Positions 49,163 through 59,047 of a stretch of DNA of 64,000 nt are shown piece by piece; positions within the stretch are counted from its first letter, which is position 1, and each line of letters begins with the position of its first letter. The position numbers were made by a program, and so were the translations under genes. The notes beneath the pieces were generated by a model that was not told the origin of the DNA, made no database searches, and was given only the letters and a program-made list of their open reading frames with translations. Source of the stretch: Yersinia hibernica (GTDB lineage Bacteria; Pseudomonadota; Gammaproteobacteria; Enterobacterales; Enterobacteriaceae); contig NZ_CP032487.1 in the NCBI RefSeq assembly GCF_004124235.1, positions 3,472,001-3,536,000 on the forward strand, in the 5' to 3' direction.

Positions 49163-51820
49163 TTAATTCAGTACTGAAACTAAAAATTTACTTTCTACTT
49201 TATCTACGAAAACAATCTGATTGGGCATCATATTTTGTTCTCGTAATATAAATTTACTAATTGCCGGTGTAATATTCTGCTCAATATAGCGAATAAGCAT
49301 CCGTGCACCGGTTTCAGCCACCGAACAGTGATCAACAACATCCTCAACCACTGCATCACTGTATTGTAATACCAGTTGATGCTGAGACTTCAAACGCGCC
49401 CCAATACGCTCCAGATGCAACCTAACAATATGCTGTAATGCACTTGGTTGTAGCGGTAAATAAGGAATTACTGTCACACGCCCTAAAAATGCTGCTGGGA
49501 AAACTTTCAGCAGTTCAGGTTGTAATGCACTCAGTATTCCATCTTGCTCCGGCGCAGTATCTGGATCAGCAAACAAATTACTGAGCAGTTCGCTACCAAC
49601 ATTACTGGTTAAGAGTAAGATGGTATTTTTAAAATCAATAAACCGCCCTTCACCATCTTCCATTTGACCTTTATCAAACACCTGGAAGAATAATTCATGT
49701 ACATCAGGGTGCGCTTTTTCAATTTCGTCTAACAGCACCACACTATAAGGTTTACGTCGTACCGCTTCGGTTAATACCCCACCCTCACCATAACCAACAT
49801 AGCCTGGAGGTGAACCTTTTAATGACGAAACCGTGTGCGGTTCCTGATATTCACTCATATTGATAGTGATCATATTCTGTTCACCACCATACATACTTTC
49901 TGCTATTGCCAGCGCTGTTTCTGTTTTCCCCACACCTGAAGGGCCAACCAACATAAAGACACCCAGTGGTTTTCTTGGATCAGATAAACCTGCGCGCGCT
50001 GTCATAATACTTTCACCCAATTGCACTAGCGCATGGGACTGACCAATAACACGGTCTTCAAGACGTTGCGGCAATTCCATAACCGCACGAATATCATCTT
50101 TCAGCATCTGTCCGACGGGAATACCGGTCCAATCCGCAACAATACTGGCAATAACAGTTGCATTAACTTCAGTCTGCACTAACGGTAATACACTGCGTAC
50201 TTGGGACAGTTGTTCTTCTAACTGAACCAATTGCTGCTGATGCTCCTGACGCTTTTCTTCATTAGGTGCTGACTCAGAAACCAACTCATACAGTTGCGTT
50301 CTTGCTGTCGTGATCGCCATTACCAGCTCGCGCTCGGCCTGCCAGCGCCCATCAAGTTGACTTGCTGCAGCTGAATGCTCAGCAATCTCAACCTGTAATT
50401 GCTGGGTACGATCGCCCTGCTCTTTACCAAAATGCTGCGCTTTTTCCAGTGACGAAAGCTCGGTTTGCGCCGTTTCGCTCTGGAATATAAGCTGCTGCAA
50501 TTCTTTTGGCTGTGAGAACTGCGCGACCGCAACTCGAGCACAAGCCGTATCAAGCAGGCTAATCGCCTTGTCCGGCAATTGGCGCGCAGGGATATAGCGA
50601 TGAGACAAACGCACCGCAGCCTGCAAAGCTTCATCCATAATCCACACACCGTGGTGCTTCTCTAATGCCGGAGTCAAGCCACGCAACATGGAGATTGCTG
50701 TATTCTCGTCAGGCTCATCAATCTGGAGCACCTGGAAACGGCGAGTCAGCGCCGGATCCTTTTCAATGTGTCGTTTAAACTCACTCCAAGTTGTCGCACC
50801 AATGGTACGTAACTGGCCACGCGCCAAAGCAGGCTTTAATAAGTTAGCTGCATCGCCAGTCCCGGCATTACCGCCAGAGCCGACCAGCGTATGTACTTCA
50901 TCAATAAACAGAATGACTGGTTTTTCCGAAGCCACGGCTTCATCCAGCACGTTTTTCAGACGCGCTTCAAATTCACCTTTCATGCTGGCACCCGCAGAAA
51001 GGGCGACCACATCCAAAGCCAGCAAACTTACCTGGCTTAATGCAGGTGGCATCTTATTTTCCACAATAGCCAAAGCCAGACCTTCAACTACTGCAGTTTT
51101 ACCCACCCCTGCTTCACCAGTAAGTAATGGGTTGTTTTGTCGACGGCGCAGCAAAATATCCACCATCGTACTGATTTCATGATTACGCCCTAGTACCGGG
51201 TCAATCTTGCCTTCACGCGCCAATGCCGTAAGGTCTGTTGTGTACTGAGACAATGTCCCATGACTTTTATTACCCATCGCATTACTGGCTTCACCGGGTA
51301 ATGCACCGTCATACATCGCACTGCCATCGGTGGCAGCTTCACTTGCTTCTGGCGATGCCTGTGTAATGAAGTTCAGGTCGCTAGTTAATTGCTCCAGTGG
51401 GATTTTCTCCATCTCTGGGGCAATAGCCAAAAATGCACGGCGCAATTCCATATTAGTCAGCATCGCCAATAAAAGATGGCAGCCGCGAATACGCGTATCT
51501 AAATACTCTAAGCTGGCATAAACCCACGCCCGCTCAATCGCCAGTTCAATATGGTATGAAAAGTCAGAGATGCTGGTAGCGCCGGTGGGTAAACGAGCCA
51601 AAGCTTGTGCCAAACCGCGTTCAATATCATCTGCATTTAAAGCAAAATAACGAACAATTTGTTTAAGGTCATTATCATCCTGATGCCAAAGTTGGTTAAC
51701 CCAATGAACTAACTCTACGTAAGGGTTACCACGTAATTTACAAATTGTCGTCGCACTTTCAATACCTTTGAAAAGAGTGGCATCCAGTTTGCCGAAAAGG
51801 TTTTTCCTCGTTATAGCCAC
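49163..51820 (-). CDS. clpV: T6SS AAA+ ATPase ClpV (TssH)
   Basis: 885-residue ClpB/ClpV-type unfoldase that disassembles the contracted sheath. Two AAA domains: first Walker A GEAGVGKTA and Walker B LFIDEVHTLVG, second Walker A GPSGVGKTE and Walker B LLDEIEKAHPD. The N-terminal domain carries the ClpV-specific sheath-binding region. It starts the leftward cluster and is divergent from tssF. Confidence 0.97.
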   Translation of the reverse strand: MAITRKNLFGKLDATLFKGIESATTICKLRGNPYVELVHWVNQLWHQDDNDLKQIVRYFALNADDIERGLAQALARLPTGATSISDFSYHIELAIERAWVYASLEYLDTRIRGCHLLLAMLTNMELRRAFLAIAPEMEKIPLEQLTSDLNFITQASPEASEAATDGSAMYDGALPGEASNAMGNKSHGTLSQYTTDLTALAREGKIDPVLGRNHEISTMVDILLRRRQNNPLLTGEAGVGKTAVVEGLALAIVENKMPPALSQVSLLALDVVALSAGASMKGEFEARLKNVLDEAVASEKPVILFIDEVHTLVGSGGNAGTGDAANLLKPALARGQLRTIGATTWSEFKRHIEKDPALTRRFQVLQIDEPDENTAISMLRGLTPALEKHHGVWIMDEALQAAVRLSHRYIPARQLPDKAISLLDTACARVAVAQFSQPKELQQLIFQSETAQTELSSLEKAQHFGKEQGDRTQQLQVEIAEHSAAASQLDGRWQAERELVMAITTARTQLYELVSESAPNEEKRQEHQQQLVQLEEQLSQVRSVLPLVQTEVNATVIASIVADWTGIPVGQMLKDDIRAVMELPQRLEDRVIGQSHALVQLGESIMTARAGLSDPRKPLGVFMLVGPSGVGKTETALAIAESMYGGEQNMITINMSEYQEPHTVSSLKGSPPGYVGYGEGGVLTEAVRRKPYSVVLLDEIEKAHPDVHELFFQVFDKGQMEDGEGRFIDFKNTILLLTSNVGSELLSNLFADPDTAPEQDGILSALQPELLKVFPAAFLGRVTVIPYLPLQPSALQHIVRLHLERIGARLKSQHQLVLQYSDAVVEDVVDHCSVAETGARMLIRYIEQNITPAISKFILREQNMMPNQIVFVDKVESKFLVSVLN

Positions 51821-52545
51821 GTTGTTTATCCTGGTCTTTTAACAGTATTTAGGTCTTATGTATTTTAGGTATATGCCTGCATGTCCACACGCACACTACG
51901 TATAATCGCGGAGTATTATATGATAATAGCAACACGTATTTTCTTGGGGCCTATAATAGGGGGGTTAATTAAAAAGAGAAAGTGTAATTATTAAATTTTA
52001 TCACTTTTAAGATTTTCGCTCATATTATATATCGCAGAACGAAATATATTAAGATTATACCCACCAACTTAGTAGGCAAAATGGAAATAAGCACTGGGAA
52101 ATTTCCTACAAAAAGGTATTCCCATAAAGAATGAATAAATAAATACCACAAAATCACCAAGTATAACATTCAGGCAAAAATCCTAAATATTCACTAACAG
52201 GAAAAGCAACCCCATTGATTTATAAGGATAAACAACCAATTTCACATTGTTATTTTTTAAAGCAAGTTGAGCCACGAATCATAGCATGTAATAATAATCT
52301 CACTAGTTATGGTTTACTAAATATAAAAAACCCCTTCATTACATCGCAATAAAATCAATATTAACACACTGACTCATGAAATTGACAAATATTGACGTGC
52401 GAAACTGACAAATACTGACATACGAAATTAATAAAGGCTGTTATCCGCCCAGTAGGGAATACGTTAAACCAAAATAAGTTAATATAAATAAACGTATTCT
52501 TACTACTAGAGATAAATAGCATAGGCATAATAACTGAGGCTGTAA
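51821..52545. promoter_or_regulatory. Divergent control region clpV / tssF with tandem repeats
   Basis: About 725 bp, very AT-rich, expected to hold the promoters of both T6SS arms. No gene was supported. Two 23-bp tandem repeats at 52378-52423 lie about 120 bp before tssF. No sigma-54 type promoter was noticed. Confidence 0.5.
52378..52429 (+). repeat. Two 23-bp tandem repeats with phased TGAC half-sites
   Basis: Copies 52378-52400 and 52401-52423 match at 19 of 23 bases, followed by GAAATT. Within each copy TGAC occurs twice, ten bases apart (52383, 52393, 52406, 52416), so all sites can lie on one face of the helix. Looks like an operator for an unknown regulator. Confidence 0.7.
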
Positions 52546-54426
52546 ATGGATCACAAATTTCTTGACTACTATAATAAAGAACTGACATTTATGCGCGAAA
52601 TGGCGCAAGAGTTCGCTGATAAGCATCCTAAAATCGCTGGGCGATTGGGCATGCGTGGAATTGAGGTGGCAGATCCTTATGTCGAGCGGCTGATTGAGTC
52701 TTTTTGCTTTTTATCTGCTAGGACACAAATTAAGCTTGATGCTGAGTTCCCAAAATTCACTCAGCGTTTGCTAGATATTGTTTACCCTAACTACAACTCA
52801 CCAACTCCTTCAATGGGAGTGATTCAACTCAAGCCCAATCTTAAAGAAGGTGACCTTACTCAAGGGTATAACGTTTTACGTGGCAGCTCATTCTTTACCC
52901 ATATTGCTCCAGGCGAAACTACCCGCTGTGAATTTCGCAGTGGCCAGGATGTCGAGTTGTGGCCAATAGAGATAACGGAAGCACGTTTAAGCTCAATTCC
53001 GCCTGATATGCCCAATATGGAAAAACATCGCATAGCCTACCATCGGCTAAAGGGTGCCCTGCGCATTAAATTAAAACTCGTCGGCGACCTGAAGTTTTCA
53101 CAGTTAGAGGGGCTTGATCGGCTGCCAATTTATATTAATGGTGACGAAAGAATAGTCTCTAATATCTTTGAACTTCTACATGCCAGTCATGTGGCGACTA
53201 TCATTCGTGCCGGCCATGCGATGACAGCAAAAGATACAGTAATCAGTGAAAATCCGCTCGCTTTTGAGGGGTTAAGCCCTGACCAAAGCTTGCTGCCGCT
53301 CTCGTGGAATATTTTTCATGGCCATAATCTTATGCAGGAATACTTTACCTGCCGCCAGCGCTTCTATTTCTTTACCCTAACTCAACTCTCTAAGAGTCTG
53401 CGCGATAATCATACCAATGAAGCGGAAATTATTATTCTATTGGATCGCCTTCCGCAGGAGCTGGTGAGCCATGTTGCGCCATCTCGCTTTCTCTTAAATT
53501 GCACACCGGTCATCAATCTATTCCCAAAACGAATGGACAAGATTGAGATCAACCGCGCACTGAATGACTTCCATGTAGTGCCAGACCGTAGCCGCCCACT
53601 AGACTACGAGGTTTTCTCAATCAATAGAGTCTTTGGTCAACAAGCTGAAAGCAGTAAAGAGGTGGTATTTAACCCCCTCTATCAGACTCGTCATTGCGAT
53701 AATGGTAACTTCGGCCGCTATTTTTCGATTACGCGCAAGCCCAGAACTAGCCAGAACAATAAGAGAAAGTATGACACCCGCACGCCTTATGACAGCACCG
53801 AGGTTTTTATTTCATTGGTTGACCAACAGGAAGCACCTTATGGTGATGACCTGCGCTATTTATCTATTGAGGCACAAGTAACCAATAGAGATCTGCCGCG
53901 CCTTATCTCAAGCAGTAATAATTTTGAATTAACCATGTCGAACTCAGCGCCGGTTCATGGTGCTCGCTTTGTTTTCCAACCCAGCGCACCACGGGCTCCT
54001 TTTGCAATAGATGAATCTGCATGGCGATTAATTCGCCAACTCAGTTTCAACTATCTGCCATTGTCGGATATGTCTCACTCCAATGGCGGTGAATCACTGC
54101 GCAATATGCTGCGGCTGTTTGTTAATGCTTCTGATCTTGAATCTAATACTCAAATTGATGCATTGGTTGGCTGTAAAAGTGAGCCGGTTATCCGTCGATT
54201 GCCCGGTAATGGCCTACTGGTTTATGGCCGGGGGATTTGCTGCACCCTGACTGTCGATGAAGATGGCTTCTCCGGTGTCAGCCCCTATCTGTTTGGTTTG
54301 ATTATGGAAAACTATTTAGCGCGCCATGCTGCTATCAATGTGTTTACCGAAACTGAACTGCATTCGATGCAAAGAGGCCGTGTTGGTCAATGGAAAGCCC
54401 GCCCAGGGACACGAGGAGTTCTATGA
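52546..54426 (+). CDS. tssF: T6SS baseplate protein TssF
   Basis: 626 residues of the TssF/ImpG family, part of the baseplate wedge with TssG and TssE. Typical N-terminus DHKFLDYYNKELTFMREMAQEFADKHPKIAGRLGM and later GLIMENYLARHAAINVFTE. The stop overlaps the tssG start (ATGA), so translation is coupled. Confidence 0.96.
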   Translation: MDHKFLDYYNKELTFMREMAQEFADKHPKIAGRLGMRGIEVADPYVERLIESFCFLSARTQIKLDAEFPKFTQRLLDIVYPNYNSPTPSMGVIQLKPNLKEGDLTQGYNVLRGSSFFTHIAPGETTRCEFRSGQDVELWPIEITEARLSSIPPDMPNMEKHRIAYHRLKGALRIKLKLVGDLKFSQLEGLDRLPIYINGDERIVSNIFELLHASHVATIIRAGHAMTAKDTVISENPLAFEGLSPDQSLLPLSWNIFHGHNLMQEYFTCRQRFYFFTLTQLSKSLRDNHTNEAEIIILLDRLPQELVSHVAPSRFLLNCTPVINLFPKRMDKIEINRALNDFHVVPDRSRPLDYEVFSINRVFGQQAESSKEVVFNPLYQTRHCDNGNFGRYFSITRKPRTSQNNKRKYDTRTPYDSTEVFISLVDQQEAPYGDDLRYLSIEAQVTNRDLPRLISSSNNFELTMSNSAPVHGARFVFQPSAPRAPFAIDESAWRLIRQLSFNYLPLSDMSHSNGGESLRNMLRLFVNASDLESNTQIDALVGCKSEPVIRRLPGNGLLVYGRGICCTLTVDEDGFSGVSPYLFGLIMENYLARHAAINVFTETELHSMQRGRVGQWKARPGTRGVL

Positions 54427-55451
54427 TGTCCCCCGATGAGAAGCTTCATCAGGAAAGTCAGGTCAACCTTGATGCCTGGTATCAAAAATCAGAACCTTGG
54501 AATGCCGGTTTCATCAGCATGATGCGGGTTAATGCTGCCCGTACACCCGATATGCCTGCCCCTGGGAAAGCCATGCTCCCCGAGCAGGAAACATTTCGTA
54601 TTGGGCAAAGTGCCAATATGGCGTTCGCCCCCCGAGAAATAGCGCATGTAGAAATGAAAGACGGGAAGATGGATCTCCAGCTTTTCAGTCTTGGTATCTG
54701 GGGGCCACATGGTGCAATGCCACTGCAAATGACGGAGTTGGCCTACACCCGCGCCGAAGTGCATGACCATACCATGACTGATTTTGTTGACCTTTTCCAT
54801 CATCGGGCATTGTCACATCTCTATCGCGCATGGTTTGTCTCTCAGGATACTTCTTCACTCGATAGGCGACATGATGAAAAGTTCTCTTTTTATGTCGCCA
54901 GTCTGGCGGGGCTTGATCTCAAAGAACTGGGTCACAGTGCGCTACCAGTACATGCTCAGCTCGCCTCATCAGCACATTTGATTCGTGAAGCACGTAACCC
55001 TGAAGGTTTGGTGGGGGCGTTGCAATATTACTTCGAAGTGCCGGTGAGCATGGTGGAATACGCCCAACAGTGGATCTTTCTGGACAAAGATGATCAGACC
55101 CAGCTAGGCGATAGCTCTTCAGCCATGCTGCTGGGGGACGGTGCCATTCTGGGCAATACCGTTTTAGACAGGCAGCATAAGTTTGAACTTATTCTCGGCC
55201 CACTCAGCTTAAAACAATACCTGCGGTTTAGCCCATCAGGCCAGGATTTACCGGTATTGCGTGAATGGGTACGTAACTTTGTCGGGTTTGAATATGCTTG
55301 GGAAGTGCAGTTGCTACTCGCGGCCAACGAAGTTCCCACCGCCAGCTTAATGGGCGAAAGCCAGCTGGGATACACCAGTTGGTTGGCAAGGAACGATACA
55401 TCAGCCGATGTGAGTGGCATGAGTTTTGAACCTGAAATGCACCGCTATTAA
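54423..55451 (+). CDS. tssG: T6SS baseplate protein TssG
   Basis: 342 residues (TssG/ImpH). Conserved FRIGQSANMAFAPREI, GIWGPHGAMP and HRALSHLYRAW. Start at 54423 or the adjacent ATG 54426; GAGGAG is four or seven bases upstream. A start further upstream at 54390 is not supported by homology. Confidence 0.95.
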   Translation: MMSPDEKLHQESQVNLDAWYQKSEPWNAGFISMMRVNAARTPDMPAPGKAMLPEQETFRIGQSANMAFAPREIAHVEMKDGKMDLQLFSLGIWGPHGAMPLQMTELAYTRAEVHDHTMTDFVDLFHHRALSHLYRAWFVSQDTSSLDRRHDEKFSFYVASLAGLDLKELGHSALPVHAQLASSAHLIREARNPEGLVGALQYYFEVPVSMVEYAQQWIFLDKDDQTQLGDSSSAMLLGDGAILGNTVLDRQHKFELILGPLSLKQYLRFSPSGQDLPVLREWVRNFVGFEYAWEVQLLLAANEVPTASLMGESQLGYTSWLARNDTSADVSGMSFEPEMHRY

Positions 55452-55526
55452 AGCATAACCGCCCGCCCATCGGGCCAAGAGCAAAAGCTTAGACCATAGC
55501 GCTCCATGGCGCTAAAAGGAAGAAAC

Positions 55527-56660
55527 ATGAGTGTACAAAACATCGCTGAAAATACAGGTTATTACCGTAACCTGATGCAGCCGATTCCAGGAGAACACCC
55601 TTGTGGCCTGGATCTCGAATATGATGCGGCATTTTTACTGCTGCAGACCAAATTACAGCCCAAACTGACTGCCGAATATGGTGATTTTATTGAAGTCGCC
55701 GAGTCAATTAATTGGACAGATACCGAGAGAAAATGCCTTGAGCTGCTGAATAAAGCTCGGGATGTACGGCTGTTTATTATTCTCATGCGCTGCCGGATGC
55801 GTCAAATTGGCGTCAATGCAGTACAAGAAGGGCTGACCGCCTTAATCTGCTGCCTGAAGCTGTGGCCTGAAGACCTGCATCCCCAACTGCTGGATGAAGG
55901 TGAATTTGAGCCCTTTATGCGCGCCAACGCTTTTGCTGACTTAGAAGACATTGATGGCTTTATCGCCGATCTTCGCAACCAAATGTTACCCAAAGCTGCT
56001 GGTATGCAAATTTCAGTTAAAGAATTTGAAAAAGCGCACTCTTTTCCACGGGAAGAAGGCGCGCTGGACGAGGGTACCATGGAGGCGATTAAACAAGAAT
56101 GGCTGGCCCGATCCGACAGCACGATTGCTTCATTGCAGCAAGCCTATGCATTACTGTTGGAACTCACTGCGCACCTGCGTGACTCACTTGGCAATATCAC
56201 ACCGGATTTTGTCAGGCTAACCTCACTGTTGCGTCATTTTGGTCGTGACGATATTGCACCAATAGTGGCTTTTGAAACTGCGGAATATCTCGCCGTTCCT
56301 GAGGAGGAAGAGAGTCAGCCATACGAACTGACCACTGAGCCATCAATGGCAGAAGTTATCGCGCCGGTAGTCGCCGAGATAGATGCTGCGGCCCCCTCTT
56401 TTCAACCACAACTGCAACCAACATTACAAGCTGCACCTATGCCGATACCAGTGCCACCACAGCCCCGGGGGATCCAAAACCGTGCTGAAGCATTATCCAA
56501 AATTATTGAAGTACGCCAATGGTTTGCAGCCGCGGAACCCAGTAGCCCGGTCATTGCTTTATTATCCCTTTCAGAAAAAACGATCGGCAAAAGCTTTGGT
56601 GAGTTACTTCAAATCATTCCTCAAGAACTGATTTCAAAACTTGACGCAGGACAGGAGTAA
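55527..56660 (+). CDS. tssA: T6SS TssA (ImpA N-terminal family)
   Basis: 377-residue TssA with the ImpA N-terminal domain (PGEHPCGLDLEYD, NWTDTERKCLELL, WPEDLHP). The C-terminal part is short and Pro-rich, like short TssA proteins that cap the sheath/baseplate. ATG at 55527 follows AAGGAAG. It is six bases before the fimbrial adhesin gene. Confidence 0.94.
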   Translation: MSVQNIAENTGYYRNLMQPIPGEHPCGLDLEYDAAFLLLQTKLQPKLTAEYGDFIEVAESINWTDTERKCLELLNKARDVRLFIILMRCRMRQIGVNAVQEGLTALICCLKLWPEDLHPQLLDEGEFEPFMRANAFADLEDIDGFIADLRNQMLPKAAGMQISVKEFEKAHSFPREEGALDEGTMEAIKQEWLARSDSTIASLQQAYALLLELTAHLRDSLGNITPDFVRLTSLLRHFGRDDIAPIVAFETAEYLAVPEEEESQPYELTTEPSMAEVIAPVVAEIDAAAPSFQPQLQPTLQAAPMPIPVPPQPRGIQNRAEALSKIIEVRQWFAAAEPSSPVIALLSLSEKTIGKSFGELLQIIPQELISKLDAGQE

Positions 56661-56666
56661 CACGCC

Positions 56667-57671
56667 ATGAAAAGGGAACTTTTTCTATTATTAGTGGGTG
56701 CCGCTATCACAGGGCAGGCACATGCCATTTGCACGATTGACACAACCAGCGACAAAGGTGGAGTGCTGCCGACAACCATGACGGTGTCCGCATTAACCAT
56801 CATGATTGAGGCTGATGCACCCGCAGACACGTCAAAACCTATTGCTGAAGCGAATACCGCAATCCAAGGTGACAGAGTCAGTTATGTTGATTGCGCGGTC
56901 GGTAACCCATATGGCAAAAATGTGGCCCCACTGCTAGGTGCCAGCCTAGGCAATGGGCTGTTTGCCACCAATATTGAGGGTATTGCCATTAAACCTATGT
57001 GGAATAATGGGGGCGCCTTTGGGACATTTAATACCGCAGGGAACATGAGCTTTACTACCGATGTTGGTCGATGGACTTATCCTGTTAGTTCCTACTTCAG
57101 GATTGAGCTCTATAAAATAAAGGACAACCTATTATTAGATAACCCGGCTGGCCAAGTGGTTCTGCCCGGCGGTACTGCCGCTTATAACTGGGTTAATATT
57201 AATAATTTAGCCAACTTCGCCCAAAAACTGGATATTGGTCAAATCACCATAATCAGCACCCCATCTTGTACTTTTGAGGGGACGAAAGTTGTCGATTTCG
57301 GCCTCGTTACCTCAGGTAATTTGAGTAATGGAATAGAACGAAATCTGGATTTTGATATTACCTGCAAGACAGATTATGGCCAATATTCCGCAACAGCGGC
57401 AATTACCACACAAACCCCCACTGCTGATGGAAATTACATTAAGGTCAAAGATAACAATGGCCAAGATGATCAAATGCGCATAAAGATTAGCGACAGCAAT
57501 GGGAAATTAATGGCAATGGATGGCAGCACCACCGAGCAAAAAGTCAATATTGTCAGTGCCACTCCAGCTGAATTTAAATGGAAAGCAACTCTGGAACCCG
57601 CAGCTGTCAACGCCAAGCCAGCTAACGGCCGCTTTAGTGCTGCTGCCGAAATAATTTTGCAAGTTAATTAA
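56667..57671 (+). CDS. Fimbrial tip adhesin-like two-domain protein
   Basis: 334 residues with a signal peptide (MKRELFLLLVGAAITGQAHA). The N-terminal 170 residues look like a receptor-binding domain, and the C-terminal half is pilin-like (Cys pair PSCTFEGTKVVDFG and ITCKTDYGQYSATAAI, strand AAEIILQVN). The arrangement matches FimH-type tip adhesins. It lies inside the tssF operon, six bases after tssA, away from the usher operon on the other strand. I infer it is the tip of the fimbria encoded at 44-49 kb. Confidence 0.8.
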   Translation: MKRELFLLLVGAAITGQAHAICTIDTTSDKGGVLPTTMTVSALTIMIEADAPADTSKPIAEANTAIQGDRVSYVDCAVGNPYGKNVAPLLGASLGNGLFATNIEGIAIKPMWNNGGAFGTFNTAGNMSFTTDVGRWTYPVSSYFRIELYKIKDNLLLDNPAGQVVLPGGTAAYNWVNINNLANFAQKLDIGQITIISTPSCTFEGTKVVDFGLVTSGNLSNGIERNLDFDITCKTDYGQYSATAAITTQTPTADGNYIKVKDNNGQDDQMRIKISDSNGKLMAMDGSTTEQKVNIVSATPAEFKWKATLEPAAVNAKPANGRFSAAAEIILQVN

Positions 57672-57709
57672 CCCATTACAGAACACTACTAATTTTACAC
57701 GGAACATTT

Positions 57710-59047
57710 ATGCAGTCTGCATCTTCTATTTTTGTGAGCATTGCAAGTTATCGGGACTCTGAATTAATTCCGACATTGCATGACATGATAAATACCGCTA
57801 AACACCCAGAAAATCTCGATATTGCAGTTTTCTGGCAGGATGATAATGACATTAATACTTTTTTAAATCAGGGTATGCAACTGAACGAAAGTAAAACCTA
57901 CCTTGGGTATCCATTACATCTGCTGGAATATAACGGTGCGCGCATACAGGTTTTAAGTGTGCATTATTATGAAAGTCGAGGGGCTTGTTGGGCCCGGCAT
58001 ATGGCAGAACAACTATTTGAAGACCAAGCTTATTTCTTGCAAATAGACTCTCACTGCCGGTTTATACAACATTGGGATCATGAAATGATCGCGGTGTTAA
58101 ATAGCCTGCGGGTTAATAGTCCTAAACCGATTTTATCCAGCTATCCTCCCGGCTATGAACCTGGCGAGAATGAGAGCAGAAAAGATTATGTCAGCCGCTT
58201 AATCTTTAATACTTTTACACCAGAGGGCATGGTGCAAATGATGTCCGTGCCTTTTACTGAAGCTGCCCCCGTCCGTTGCGGTTATTTAGCTGCCGGTTTT
58301 ATCTTCAGTGATGGCAGTTTTGTGCATGACGTTGCCAACGACCCGGATATTTTCTTTATGGGTGAAGAGATTGCCATGGCTGCCCGCGCTTTTACTCATG
58401 GCTACGATACTTATGCACCACATAAAATTTTGCTCTGGCATTTCTATACCCGGACTAACCACAGCAAAGTTTGGTCAGACCACAATAATGAAGCAAAAGA
58501 ATCTGGTGCTATTGACCTTGCTTGGTGGGAAAGAGACAAAATCGCAAAAAGCCGGGTTCGGGCACTACTCGAATCTGAACAACAAACTATTGAACTTGGC
58601 CGCTATACACTAGGTACAAAACGTTCTTTACAAGAGTACGAATATCGCCTTGGCCTCAACTTTAAACAACGCACTGCACATCCTGATGTGACAGGCACCA
58701 ATAAAGTTAGCTATTTCAATGAGCTGCCCACATCACATTCACAGTGGTTGCAGTCTTTGATTGTAGTTAATAAAAAAACACTAAAAATAGAAAAGCATGA
58801 GGCCGATTTTACACGTGAAGATGTTGAGTGGTGGCACATTGGTGTCTATGACCCACAAAATACACAGGTCACAGCTGAACAAGTCGATCTAAGTAATATG
58901 AAGAAAATTATTACTAAAATAGACGACTCAATCGTTGAGTTGAAATTAGCTTTTAATACCGAAAAAAATGTAAAACCGCACACAATCCGGATATGTCCTT
59001 ATATACGGACGCAAGGTTGGGGTGAAGTTGTGGAGAAATCCTGGTGA
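57710..59047 (+). CDS. GT60-like polypeptide GlcNAc-transferase (GlcNAc family)
   Basis: 445 residues. The first 300 match the Glycosyltransferase (GlcNAc) family PF11397/GT60: IFVSIASYRDSELIPTL, RGACWARHMAEQLF, the metal-binding FLQIDSHCRF, AAGFIFSDGSFV, DIFFMGEEIAMAARAFTHGY and LWHFYTRTNHSK. Family members add GlcNAc to Thr/Ser or hydroxyproline of protein substrates. No signal peptide, so it acts in the cytoplasm. The last ~110 residues have no recognised domain. Followed by a DotU-like gene overlapping by four bases. Its likely acceptor is the Thr/Pro-rich VgrG tail or the pilus; neither is shown by sequence. Confidence 0.85.
   Translation: MQSASSIFVSIASYRDSELIPTLHDMINTAKHPENLDIAVFWQDDNDINTFLNQGMQLNESKTYLGYPLHLLEYNGARIQVLSVHYYESRGACWARHMAEQLFEDQAYFLQIDSHCRFIQHWDHEMIAVLNSLRVNSPKPILSSYPPGYEPGENESRKDYVSRLIFNTFTPEGMVQMMSVPFTEAAPVRCGYLAAGFIFSDGSFVHDVANDPDIFFMGEEIAMAARAFTHGYDTYAPHKILLWHFYTRTNHSKVWSDHNNEAKESGAIDLAWWERDKIAKSRVRALLESEQQTIELGRYTLGTKRSLQEYEYRLGLNFKQRTAHPDVTGTNKVSYFNELPTSHSQWLQSLIVVNKKTLKIEKHEADFTREDVEWWHIGVYDPQNTQVTAEQVDLSNMKKIITKIDDSIVELKLAFNTEKNVKPHTIRICPYIRTQGWGEVVEKSW

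Noticed and set aside
49163..51820. Identity as the housekeeping chaperone ClpB
   Set aside because: Context between T6SS genes and the divergent domain boundaries favour ClpV; housekeeping ClpB would not be linked to tss genes.
51821..52545. Possible sigma-54 promoter of the T6SS
   Set aside because: No TGGCA-N7-TTGC pattern was seen in the divergent region.
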